From Geranomyces variabilis (Eukaryota; Chytridiomycota; Chytridiomycetes; Spizellomycetales; Powellomycetaceae): 64,000 nt of DNA. Location: positions 868,001 through 932,000 of the forward strand of contig JADGJP010000001.1 of NCBI GenBank assembly GCA_027603065.1, written 5' to 3'. Positions 54,165-64,000 of the stretch are shown here, piece after piece (within the stretch, counting starts at the first letter, position 1; each line of letters opens with the position of its first letter). The position numbers and the translations under genes were made by a program. The notes under the pieces were generated by a model, which did no database searches, was not told where the DNA came from, and saw nothing but the letters and a program-made list of their open reading frames with translations.

Positions 54165-55880
54165 ATGAGTGGGCACCGTGGCACTCAAAGGGGTCGTAAG
54201 CCCATGATAAACAAGCTTTCCTCCAGCCGGGCCTTGGAGCCACAGTTGGTAGTCACGCCTCCGTTGCAAAATGGAGTTGATGAAGCCGACCTGCTCCTGG
54301 CGCTAGAGACGTTTGCCGACTTCAAACAGTGCTTCTTTTTTCCTCACGTAGGTTTCGATTACCACTGGACACATGTTAGACTCTTGATGTGGCAGAAAGC
54401 GCAACTTATGCTACGTTTTCCCACGCTCCTCTGACCGTCACTGTCCTGTCAGTTTTACCTTGCAGTTTTCGCAACCGTTCACGCTGCGGACCACGCACTC
54501 GCACGGCTCAACACCATCTTGCCTGCTCCGGTTGAAGTCAAATGGGATGACTGGAAACGTGGAGACCCGCAAAACGGACCGTGAGCAATATCTGAAGAAG
54601 ATGCTGGCTGCTCTGGGTGCGAGACGATATTCATCTCAATTCTTCTCAGGTATCCGGAGGTTTCCATTGCGGTTGAAAGCTGCCACGTTTTTATCGTTAG
54701 GAATTTTCTCTCGGCGACTGTGGTATGGAGATTGCCGTGACGTTGTTGAAGATGAGGCTGAATTGATTCTGAAACTTGCTGGCAGCTCCGGAAAATCACC
54801 TTCAAATTCCCGGGACTTCTGGGAGGGCTTCCGACCCTTCGAGGCTTCATCATCACATTCGAATCTTCGAAGCAAGCATTTGCATTCCTCGATTACTTGA
54901 CGGCCAAGACGAACCTACTACCATACTTCGTAGTTGGGCACGCAGATCCGACGCCAACTGCGCCGCGGCCCGAGTTCGACAGGTTGGGCGACTACTTTGC
55001 CAACCAATGCAACGAGCTTAATGGGCCAGACCAAAATAGTGACCTGTCGTCCGTTCGCATGTTTCCTCACGGAGACGAAATTAGCGTGCTCATGGACCTC
55101 TGCTCCTCATTTCCCGGATGGATGCGGGTCCACCTGCTGGGCGACCAGGAGGCGATTGTCGATTTCAACAATTCCGTCAACGCTCGACGTTTTTTTAGAT
55201 ATCTGACCCGCCAAACTGCATCTGTGAGCCGTTTGGAGCCAAGGCCCACACGTGACGACACGGTCGCGCCGGCCGACATTGCAGACTCGCCCACTATTCA
55301 TTTGATACTCACCCGCAAATGGCAGTTCTCTTCCAAGCATTTGGCACAAAAGCGTTGTAGACAATGGCTTGAATCATATCAGGGATTCAGAAAATTGGCC
55401 GTCGCTGCTCAAGCCGAGACGATATCGGTTACCTTCGCGTCCACAGAGTTTGCGCGCGCCGCCGCCCACCACATTGCGAGTACGACCAACTTTTTAAAAG
55501 GTGCCGAGGGCTTTTTCTCGGCTGAAAGGCTGAAAGTCTGGGTCAACCCTGCATGGGCATTCAATTCACAGCTTGATGGCCATCCCAAGATTCCTCAGGG
55601 GCTGGTCGCAGCAAAGCAACGACAGATCGAGCTGCGCGAAATTCACAATCAAGAGCACGACGCCGCACATCGGGCGTACGGCGGCAGCCACGAAGGGCAT
55701 AGCCACGACCACGAACCACACGCTACTGCTCAGGCGGCCGAAGGAGCGACCATTCCGGAGCTCCAGCCCCCTGGGCACCCACACCCTTCGCGCGACTGCA
55801 CCAGATACATTCTTCAAACCCTGCCTGCGAGTCGTCGCATCACTCGTGAGGAGCACGAGGCCAACATGCTGAAGTTTTAG
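54165..55880 (+). CDS. Protein with four RRM-like repeats, 492 aa
   Basis: Exons 54165-54347, 54453-54580, 54650-54722 and 54786-55880 (introns 105, 69 and 63 nt) keep phase. The product shows four successive stretches with RRM-like beta-alpha-beta spacing: FYLAVFATVHAADHALARLN; CHVFIVRNF ... GFIITFESSKQAFAFLDYL; SVRMFPHGDE ... AIVDFNNSVNARRFF; and TIHLILTRKWQ ... TISVTFASTEFARAAAHHI. Classical RNP1/RNP2 aromatic residues are poorly kept, so RNA binding is uncertain. The C-terminus is His/Ala/Pro-rich (SHEGHSHDHEPHATAQ). Family unknown. The first two introns rest on phase and plausible protein text only. Confidence 0.65.
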
Positions 55881-56110
55881 TCACAAATTTTGGCGGAGCT
55901 TGAGACTATGAAGTCTAACAACTCGTTGGAAGCCTGACCATGGTGTATTGCACTTGCTTGGAGGCGCAGTGTGTGGGAGAAAATAGTGGCAAATAGGGCT
56001 CTGGCGGCGGACAGCGCGAATTGGAATCTGCGCCCTGGCGTATAGTATTTGCGGTAGCACTAGGTTTACAATGAGGTTCAAAAAGTCTATTAGAACTACC
56101 AGCAAAGCCG

Positions 56111-58516
56111 TCAAGCTCCGATTTTTAACGTCCCAGCGGTTACGGCCTGTGGGTTGAATGCCCATGTAAAAATAGCACCGTCCGCACTGACGGAAACCAC
56201 ATGCCGTTGGTCAGGCGAGATTTTGACCTTGGTAATGTCTGTCGAGTGGCCGACCCCGACAAAAGCGACACTTCCCTCCTCATATAGATAAATCTATTTG
56301 CATGTTTTTAGCACATTTATCTTAAGAAACTTACGAATTCGGTAAGAATAGCCTACCTTGACGAGCTTGTCGCTCCCACCGATGACAAAGTACTTTCCGT
56401 CCGTGGTGATGTCCAATCCGTTTATGGCATCGGACTGGGATGCGTCCAATTCACGTATCAGCGAGCCATCGTACGCTTCCCAATATCCGACCTGTCAATT
56501 TGCACACAGCGGAGTCAGCATGTGCTCGCGCATGACCAGGATATCAAGGTCCCTTTCCCTAACCTTGCGATCTGTCCCGCTGGTAAGCAGTTGGCTTTCA
56601 TCTGGGTAGTAACACACAGCTTTGAAAAAGCTTGGTGCGAACAAAACTTGGTTGCGCACGTAGCGCATTAAATCCCAGACAATACAGGAGCCGTCGGAAG
56701 AGGATGACACACATTCAAGATCCGTTTTGCGGATCTTAATGGCTGTAATTGTGCCCTTGTGCTCCTTCATCGCCTCCTCTAGGGTTCGATGCTGAGATGT
56801 AATACGCCATACTCGCACCTGTCCGTCTGATTACAGAGAGCTTAGTTTCGGGCGGCGGAATGGACGCTGCGCACCTGGACGCTCCTCACCTGCACCGCCG
56901 CTGATGACGCGGAACTCGCCAGCATCATTCCAGCACTCGGTAACCGCCAGAGCCGTGACGCAACCCTTATGCGCGTCGCCTATCTCATACTGTAGACGCC
57001 CGCTTTGTGGGCCAAACGCGCGGATTTTGCCGTCATTCCAGCCTGTGATGAGCGAGGTCCCGTCTTTTTTGAAAACCATGCATTTGCATTCCAGATTGGG
57101 CACGGCGATTCGCAGAAGCTCGGAGGAGGTCTGCGCGTTCCAGATTCGGATGTCGGTATCGGATGCCGTTGCGAAGACGTCGGATGAGTGCCTGCCACGC
57201 AAGAATGAGTTACCCGGACATAAGTGTGCTTAACAGGTCGAGAAACGCCAAAGTCCGGCAGGCTCCTTACTCTGGGAATGCAATGTCGTTGATTGGCGCA
57301 TAATGACCGGTGGACCGCATGACTGGGCTGAAGTCGTTCATGGAGACGTAATAAATGTTTGAGTACGCCGTGCCGGCGTAGAAGCAATCTTGGTTGTCAA
57401 AAGTTAATGAGGTTACGGTCCCGCTGACCTTAGCGAATCTGCAGCAGTTGCACGTTAATAGCACGTTGAAAATGGCTGAATTCTGCATGGGATCCTCACT
57501 TTACGATGTTAAGCCGTGGAAGCTTAAGCGCGGCGATTGTTCCATCGCCGCATCCCACAATCACACTTTGGTGCTTAGGAGACAGGGCCAGGGAGACAAT
57601 TCCCATGCCAAATCGCTCCTGCATCGATTGTGAAAATACATGAGTGGCTTGTCACATGCTGGCTGTGCTCTGCGGACCCAAAACTGACCTTTTCTTTCGG
57701 AGGTCCACTCAGTTTGAATAGCTTCGTCGCGACTTTGCACTCCAAGAGGTCGCCAGTTGTGGTCCCGCAGTACATGTATTCGTCCTTATCATCCACTACC
57801 ACGCACTTAACTACTCGCTTGATCTGGCCAGTGACCACATCGGTCGGCCGGACTTTGCGTTGCGCGACATTCAGCTCCCACACGCGCAGCGTTCCGTCCC
57901 CACCAGTCACAAACGAATGGTCGTCGCGATTAAGATACGCGAGACAAAGCGTAGCACCGCTCGAGTCCTTTGACGCTGGCGATCCACAGATTGCAGCGCC
58001 TTTAGCCAAATCCCACACGATAATTGAATTGTCGTCCTCGCCACCAAGCGATGCAAGGTATAGGGAGTTTGGCGAAAAGGCCACACTTTGCACTTTGACT
58101 TTGTGCAGTGAGAAGCGGTGCACTGCTGTGCGTTTCTTAAAATCCCATATGATGATGTCTGCTTGGAATCCCATGTGCGTAACCTGGCCGGACGCCACCA
58201 ACCGTCCTGGTTTATCAATTGCCAGGCACGATACGGCGTTGGTGTGGCCCTGCAAGAACTCCTGAGAGTTTGGAACGCGGCTATCCGAAACCACCACTGT
58301 AGATCCCAGCGAGTAAATGGTATGGACGCCATCCGGGTGCTTTATGTGGCCTTGTGGTACGGATCCTAGCCATGTTGAAACCGGTGAGCAAACTGCCAAC
58401 GACATATTGTAACATGTGAGAATGCAATACCCACCACTAAACCCGATGATGCTTTCCAGCTGCAGCGGCGCAAATTCGGCGTCGATAGCCGCGGGAAGAA
58501 TAGCTGCGGCTGCCAT
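56111..58516 (-). CDS. CFAP52: Cilia- and flagella-associated protein CFAP52 (WDR16)
   Basis: WD40-repeat protein of motile cilia, a microtubule inner protein of the axonemal doublet. Eight exons: 58516-58435, 58365-57689, 57618-57500, 57438-57271, 57191-56890, 56826-56564, 56491-56357 and 56293-56111 (introns 61-79 nt) give 642 residues (human 620). Matches to remembered human text run along the whole protein: IIGFSGSVPQGH, FLQGHTNAVSCL, ASGQVTHMGFQADIIIWD, HKVKVQSVAFSPN, AICGSPAS, FVTGGDGTLRVWEL, LLRIAVPNLEC, WNDGKIRAFGPQSGRL, RVISGG, DGSCIVWDLMRYVRNQVL, SGTDRK, GVGHSTDITK, VSVSADGAIFTW. Intron 1 is stop-free in part, but its removal restores family spacing. The orthologue implies a flagellated life stage. 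Confidence 0.95.
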
Positions 58517-58893
58517 GTCTAGTCAAGCACGAAAGTGGGTTGTTATCTGCTGGTTTGCAGCGCTGTCCAAAAAGCACGCGTTAGGCCTCGGCGCTTTCCA
58601 CGTAAGCAAAGTATGACTCACCTGAAGAGTCCTCGGACAAGGAACTTAACCCGCCTGCACAAGACATATAAACCCAGAAGCGAAGAGGAGCAGCGATGAC
58701 CATCAAGCCGTATGATAAACCGCCATCTCAGTTATGCCAAGAGCCTTTAGCGCGCAAGCAGTGTGGCCGGGGTGTTAAACCGGTTCGAGCCAGAAGAGCG
58801 TGAATCGGACACCGCACAGCCACGCTCCGCCTCCGTCAACGCTATATCCCGCGCTCGCTTTGTTTCTTTTTCGCCCTCGGACAGCAAACGACA
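58517..58893. other. Divergent promoter, CFAP52 / REX4
   Basis: About 380 bp between head-to-head starts. The sequence CATATAAACC near 58667 is TATA-like for the plus strand. Co-expression of a ciliary and a nucleolar gene is not implied. Confidence 0.4.
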
Positions 58894-60580
58894 ATGACCA
58901 CCACGCCCGCCTCCAAAAAAGTGCAAAAGCCCACCAAGGGCTCAAAGCCCAAGGCGAAACCAGCTGCTGTTTCCAAAGACGCGCCACCACCGCCCGTCGC
59001 TAGCGAGAAACCAAAGCGAGAAATTTCGGCAAACTGGAAGAGTCTGAGTGCAGTAAGCTGGGCAATTTCGGGACGAGGCGGTCTCTTTTGAGACAATGCT
59101 GACGGTATATAACTCCTGCAGACGATAAATAAACCTTCAAAGTCCACGGCGGCGTCCAAAGTCACCAAAAAAGTACCGAAAGCTGGGAAGAAGCAGTCAA
59201 AAGCCTCGCAAGCACTCCAAGCCGCGACGCAATTGAAGCCGCTCGCCGGGAGCGTCAAGCATGCAAAAGTAAAGAAGGATGGGTTGGGCGACAAGATTAA
59301 GCACGCCGCTGGCAAGGTTGCCAAGATTGTGGGATTGAAGAAGGCCGACGGTGTAAAGGAGGCGACTGCGGGTCGCAAGCGAAAGCCTGTTGAGGTGGAA
59401 CAGGATACTGACGAAGACGAAGAGACGGTCGATGACATTTTGAATCCGACAAAGCGCCGGAAAACTGCAGCGCAGGTCGTTGACCCGCCGCCCGTGGTCA
59501 CAGCCATCGTAGCGGCTCCCACACCAATATCTGCAGAGCCTGCCGCCTCAATCGCCGCCGCGTCAGCGCCAGCTGAGGATTCAGATTCGGATTTCGAGCT
59601 GGGCGGTACGCATTTGTCTTCCAGTGCGGTTTTGCGAAAAGCCGCGGCCGCTCGCGAATGCTGTAACGCACCAATAGTTGACACCCGGCCAGTCCGATCT
59701 ATCCAAGAGTGTTTCGAGGACCTAGAGTCCGATCCTTTGACCATCGCGGCGGTCGCCGCTAACGAGGAGGAGCTCCGCGTAAAATCTCAAGCCATCCGCG
59801 CGCGTGATCTGTCCATTCTCGATGCGATTATGGCGGGCAGCAGCAGCGGAAGCAGCCTCACCGGTCTCCCGGACGACGTCAAGGGCGACGCGATTGTGCC
59901 TGAAAATCCAATTACGCTCGGCGCGGTACTGATGACGGATGCGTCACACCCTGGACAGCAAAAGATGGGCAAATTTATTGGCATTGATTGTGAAATGGTT
60001 GGCGTTGGGCCCGGCGGCATCCAGTCTGTCCTCGCCCGCGTGTCGCTCGTGAATTTTTACGGTCACGTCTTACTGGATGAGTTTGTGGTTCCACAAGAAC
60101 CTGTAACAGATTACCGCACCCACGTCAGCGGCATTACACCAGAGCTGCTCGTTAATGGTAAGCGTATCCCTAATCAAGCGTGGGCATCCACCTTGTTCCG
60201 TATTCCCATTTGCTGATCCTGTTCTTTCTCTTTTCTTAGCCACCCCTTTCAAAGAAGTCCAGCAGCGTGTTGCAGATTTGATCAAAGATCGCATTGTCGT
60301 CGGCCATGCGCTGAAAAACGATTTCTCGGCCCTGTTACTCCAGCATCCAGGCAAACTCGTTCGCGACACAGCACTGTACAAACCGTTCCGCGCTCTCGCC
60401 AAGGGCCGTGCGCCAGCGCTGCGCAAACTCGCCAAGGAACTGTTAGCCATCGACATCCAAAAGGGCGAACATTCGTCAGTTGAGGACGCGAAAGTTGCCA
60501 TGTTGCTGTACCGTAAGGAGAGGGTGCGGTGGGAGCGCACCATAAAGAGACGTATAGACAAAGGTCTCGATAAGGAATAG
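58894..60580 (+). CDS. REX4: RNA exonuclease 4 (Rex4), DEDDh family
   Basis: 3'-5' exonuclease involved in pre-rRNA processing, nucleolar. Exons 58894-59052, 59122-60157 and 60240-60580 (introns 69 and 82 nt) give 511 residues. A long Lys/Ala-rich basic N-terminus ([34 protein letters not shown]) supplies nuclear signals, followed by an acidic stretch. The nuclease domain starts at [14 protein letters not shown] (Asp and Glu near residue 341), continues with [21 protein letters not shown] (third Asp), and [14 protein letters not shown] (His and fourth Asp): all four acidic/His positions are present. The N-terminal extension is about 240 residues longer than in yeast Rex4. Confidence 0.93.
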
Positions 60581-60967
60581 TTCGCTTGCACGAGAATAGA
60601 AGTAGTGCACGAATACCAAAAGTCACATTTTTCAATTGCCAGTCACAAACGCTTACTGCCGATGGTCGGATAACAATTGGTGGGGGTGCCAATGACATCC
60701 CCAAAATATATATTTCTTTTTCTCTTTGTCACTTGTCACCAGTTTTCGCCGCTCACAAAAGCAGCCCATCAGCGGACGCCAGCGTTCCAGAACCTCGCCG
60801 CCGCCTTCTCACCATCGAAGTTTTTGCAAGCGCTCCAGAATCCTCCCTTCGAGGAGAGCACCCAGCCTGCCGCAGCGTGCTTTTTGCAACGCGTCAAACC
60901 CTCGCGTCGAACCCCCGCATCATCATCGTCCCATTTTATATTTGGCAAACTTTGCATAGCCCTCTCG
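60581..60967. other. Tail-to-tail spacer, REX4 / CYC8
   Basis: About 390 bp between convergent stop codons, with AAAATATATATTT near 60705. Open frames continue here in several phases without a recognisable product. Confidence 0.4.
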
Positions 60968-63900
60968 TCACGCGGACCGCTCTTCGTTCCCTTCTTCCAA
61001 CGACTTTGTGCGCTTCGCTTCCGGAGAGCGCTCGCCAGCTCCCGGCAGCGAGTCACGGCGGAAAGGGCGCTTGCCCAACGTAACCAGCGTCGCTGCAGCG
61101 CTAGCATCAACAGGAACATTCTCGGCATCGTGCTCGGGCGAGCCGGATGATCCCTCTTCCTCCTCACCATTTGAGTGTCCAGGGGACCGAGAGCCGGCGT
61201 GCGTCTTTGAAGGCGCAGACGGGACAGCCGCCGTGGCAGAGGGCGGAACATTGTCCGTGGGCGCGGTGGCGGAAGGCTCACCGTCATCGCCGCGGGCCTG
61301 GCGACGGTCTGGCGACGCTGCGGGAACAGCACTGCGCGGCCTGTCGTTCCTAACGTCATTGTTTTGGTGCTTGGCGGGAGACCTAGCTTCTGGAGTTCCA
61401 GGCGAACGCGGCTGACGACTGCCTTCCCGCTTTCCCGACCGATCGACGTCCGGAGTCGAGGGAGACGCATCGCCCGAGGTGGATTGGCGCGGCGCACGAC
61501 GCGCAGCCTTATCCCTGTCTTCGCTATGCTCCAAAGGAGAACGCGGACTTTTGTCCGTGACAAGGCTGTCCAGGCCCGCGTGTCTGTCGGTGCCTGACCG
61601 AGAGTCCGGTTGGTCGTTGGTCGGTGAAACCCGTCCGCTCTCATACACTGCACTTTGCGGGGACCGACCTCGGCCTCTGTATGCTGGAGTGTCGACACGG
61701 CTGTCCGCGCCACGCGGCGCGGAGTCTCCGGCTCTCCTCCGAATATCTTGCAAGCTACCTTCAGCATGGCGTTGCAAGGACTCGACCGAGCGGTCAGGGT
61801 ATGGTGATCGCTCGGAGTGGTCGTTGCTTTTGTTGCCTGGGTAGCCCGCGACGTCTCCACGAGCGTGCAGGTCCGGAGGGCGCCGGCCCACGTCAGGACG
61901 GTTTGACCGCAGCTCTGCTGAGTGAGGCGAGCCTTCCGAATGACGACTGCCCATTTCGGACAATCGTGGAATTTCTGCATAACTCCGCGAGCTAGGCCCA
62001 CGGCTGCCAGCAGGCGAGTCCATGCCGCGTGCAGAATGGCTATCGCTAGGCGGTGGCATACTATCCGCAGATCGGCCGACCTCTGCGTAGCGAGAGCCAG
62101 TGTCCGGTGGTCTGGAAAGAACGTCTACAGGTCGAGAATGGCCGGCAGGCGGCTGGGATGTAAAGTTTTGCGGTGGCCCACGTATGTCGTGCATCTGGCG
62201 TCCGGGCATATCTTCATGGCTTTGGTAAAGTTGCGGAGGCTGGCTCGAGATAGTTGGCGTAGATTCATGGCCCGAGACACGAGAACCAGTGCGCGAGGGC
62301 ATTGTTCCTCGACGTTCACTAGGCTTTGGCGACGGAGGACGGTCGCCGCGTCCAGACTTGGACGGCCTGCTCGAACGCGAGCCTGAATGCTCAGCCAGCA
62401 ATCCCGGCTGGCGTTCACCCTGCCGCCCATCGTCGCGAAGACTTCCTGGCGGTCCATATGGGCTTGGACCTCCTCCTTGAATTGGTTGAAGCTCGAGACG
62501 CTCGTGCTCCGACGGCGCCCCCGACGGACGAGAGTCCGGCGGGCCGGGACGAGCATAACCCATCTGCGTGGGAGGCTGGGGTCCCTGGTAAAACTGAGCA
62601 GTGGGCCCAGAGTGCATTCCCGCCCCGCTGGGATAACTTTGTGGTTTCAAGTCACGCGGCGCAGGCTGCTGAGGTTGAGGTTGCGAAGTGCCGGCGCGAG
62701 GCTGACCTCCCGCTTGAGCGGTGCGAAGGAGCTCCAGCCGCTGTTTAATGTGCGGGTTTGTTGGATCCAATTCCAAAGCTCGAGTGTAAGCGTCGAGAGC
62801 ATCGTTGATCTGATTGTTGCAAGATTCGTAGAGAGTTCCCAAATCGTACCTGTAAGCGCAAAGCAAGTCAGCAATTAGGTCACGTTCCAGCAAGTCAGAG
62901 TAAGACAAAGACCCACCAGACTTCGCTGATGTACGGATTGAGGCGAATAGCCCTGCTGTACGCATCCAGCGCGTCCCGGTATTGGTTAATTTGATAGTAA
63001 AGTACGCCAATGGAACACCAAAAGGTGGGATTCCTTCCGTCTCGATAACTGTTGAGTAGCGATTAGAATTAACGTCGTGGCCGACGAAATCAGGAATGTG
63101 ACGCATGCTTACACAGCTTGCTGGTACGCTTCGTATGCTTTGTTGTATTTTTGCTGTGCCATATAGCATCGTCCCAGGAGATACCAAGTTTGGGCATCGT
63201 TCATATCTGCAAAGATTTTTTCAAAAGTCAGACAGCCATAAACTAGCGAAAAAGGCGACCGTGACACATGCGCAACGGCGGAAAGTAAACGCTATGCAGC
63301 CCTTACCAGCCTCGAGAGATCGCGTCAAATACTGGATCGCAAGCTCTTGATTGGCAAAGTTGGGATCCTGCTGATGGTACAGCCAGCCTAACTGCTGTAG
63401 GACCTTGGCGTGGTTCGGATTCTCATTCAAAACTCTTTCATAGGCCTCCCGAGCCGAGGTGTACTGGAGTAAAAGCAATTAATAAAAGATGAGTACGGAA
63501 AGCTTTCGGCGTTTACAGCTGTATAATGTGAAAGCTCACCTCCTTTTGCTGCTCAAAAACATGACCAATTTGGAACCAAATATCGCTCTCGGTCAATGGC
63601 TTGGGAGGATAAGTCAGGATGTATTTGAAACACTGCAGATAGAGAAGGGTGAGTTTTGATCCTGGCGCTGGCTTGACGGTCGCAATCAAAGGAGCGCTAG
63701 CGTCACGTACGCTCAAACTCGTTTCGTATTTGCCCGCCTGTTTGTAGATTATGCCCAGACGAAAGTAGATTTCGTTTGCCTTTTCAAACTTTGGCTCCAT
63801 GCGAATTACAGCAGCGAAAGCTTCCTCTGCGTGCTCGTAGGAACCGTAGCGATCATAGAGAATGCCAATTCCGTACCAGAGTTTCGGCTCCTAATTGCCA

Positions 63901-64000
63901 CACCATTGTTAAGACTTGAGACAAGCCAGTCAGGTTGGCAACATTGCCGATTTGAATACCTTTGGGTTTGGAAGATGGTACAATGCTTGCTGGTAGGCAG
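60968..64000 (-). CDS. CYC8: Cyc8/Ssn6-type TPR corepressor (5' end outside window)
   Basis: TPR subunit of the Tup1-Cyc8 general corepressor. Visible exons: 64000-63960 (partial), 63890-63711, 63632-63540, 63463-63307, 63206-63113, 63048-62917 and 62849-60968, all phase-consistent, introns 64-100 nt; about 859 residues in the window. TPR units include LWYGIGILYDRYGSYEHAEE, IYFRLGIIYKQAGKYETSL, DIWFQIGHVFEQQKEY, LQQLGWLYHQQD, TWYLLGRCYMAQQKYNKAYEA, FWCSIGVLYYQINQYRDALDA and WYDLGTLYESCNNQINDALDA, the last three being highly diagnostic of Cyc8. The C-terminal 600 residues are Ser/Pro/Arg/Asp-rich and disordered, ending K-R-T-K-S-L-E-E-G-N. The remaining N-terminal TPRs lie beyond the window. 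Confidence 0.95.

Noticed and set aside
58366-58434. CFAP52 continuous reading through YCILTCYNM segment
   Set aside because: Removing a 69-nt intron (GTGGGT to GGCTAG) restores the exact spacing of the family between IIGFSG and VPQGH.
1-64000. Mobile elements, CRISPR arrays, rRNA genes or gene-cluster toxins
   Set aside because: No transposase or integrase motifs, long terminal repeats, regularly spaced repeats or rRNA segments were seen. The only tandem repeats are the microsatellites, the coding minisatellite and the exon array.

Overview
This is about 64 kb of nuclear DNA from a fungus, with 27 recognised or probable protein genes packed tail-to-tail or head-to-head. Most genes carry several short introns, usually 58-130 nt, with GT..AG ends. 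Protein families are fungal: Cyc8/Ssn6, a Crz1-like C2H2 regulator, a CAS1-type O-acetyltransferase, Gcv2 and Rex4. However, a clear orthologue of the ciliary protein CFAP52/WDR16 lies at 56-58.5 kb, together with a TMEM94-type protein and an FKBP25-type isomerase that are better known from animals. The simplest reading is a zoosporic (flagellated), early-diverging fungus such as a chytrid or blastocladian. The lineage is inference; the CFAP52 homology is strong. I recognise no rRNA, tRNA, CRISPR, transposon or virus-derived element.

Layout, left to right. 0-10.7 kb: 3' part of a GALK2-type galactokinase, RNA polymerase III subunit RPC2 (7 exons), a small unknown ORF, a CAS1-family membrane acetyltransferase and FKBP25. 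12-24.6 kb: a P5B transport ATPase, an isolated C2H2 regulator with very long flanks, the ERAD lectin OS-9/Yos9, a four-helix membrane protein and OHCU decarboxylase. 24.8-30.9 kb: ATP synthase subunit e, Asterix (PAT complex), the glycine cleavage P protein and two small unknowns. 31.6-38.6 kb: TMEM94, a mitochondrial rhodanese and a Ccr4/Ngl-type nuclease. 38.9-46 kb: a gene built of tandemly duplicated coiled-coil exons, a His-rich unknown and a MARVEL-like membrane protein. 46.4-58.5 kb: a giant single-exon SH3-SH3-DH-PH-coiled-coil protein, a protein with four RRM-like folds, and CFAP52. 58.9-64 kb: Rex4 and the corepressor Cyc8, whose 5' end lies outside the window.

Most genes are housekeeping and do not form one pathway. 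Loose themes are ER quality control (OS-9, Asterix, TMEM94, P5B ATPase), mitochondrial function (ATP synthase e, Gcv2, rhodanese), RNA synthesis and processing (RPC2, Rex4, Ngl-like, RRM protein) and signalling or cytoskeleton (RhoGEF, CFAP52). The most unusual object is the gene at 38,854-42,933. Six consecutive symmetric phase-1 exons encode the same coiled-coil module and shrink steadily in length (369, 306, 219, 183, 138, 108 nt), so any could be skipped without changing frame.

Exon boundaries below were worked out by hand from splice signals, reading-frame phase and remembered family sequences. They have not been tested against transcripts.
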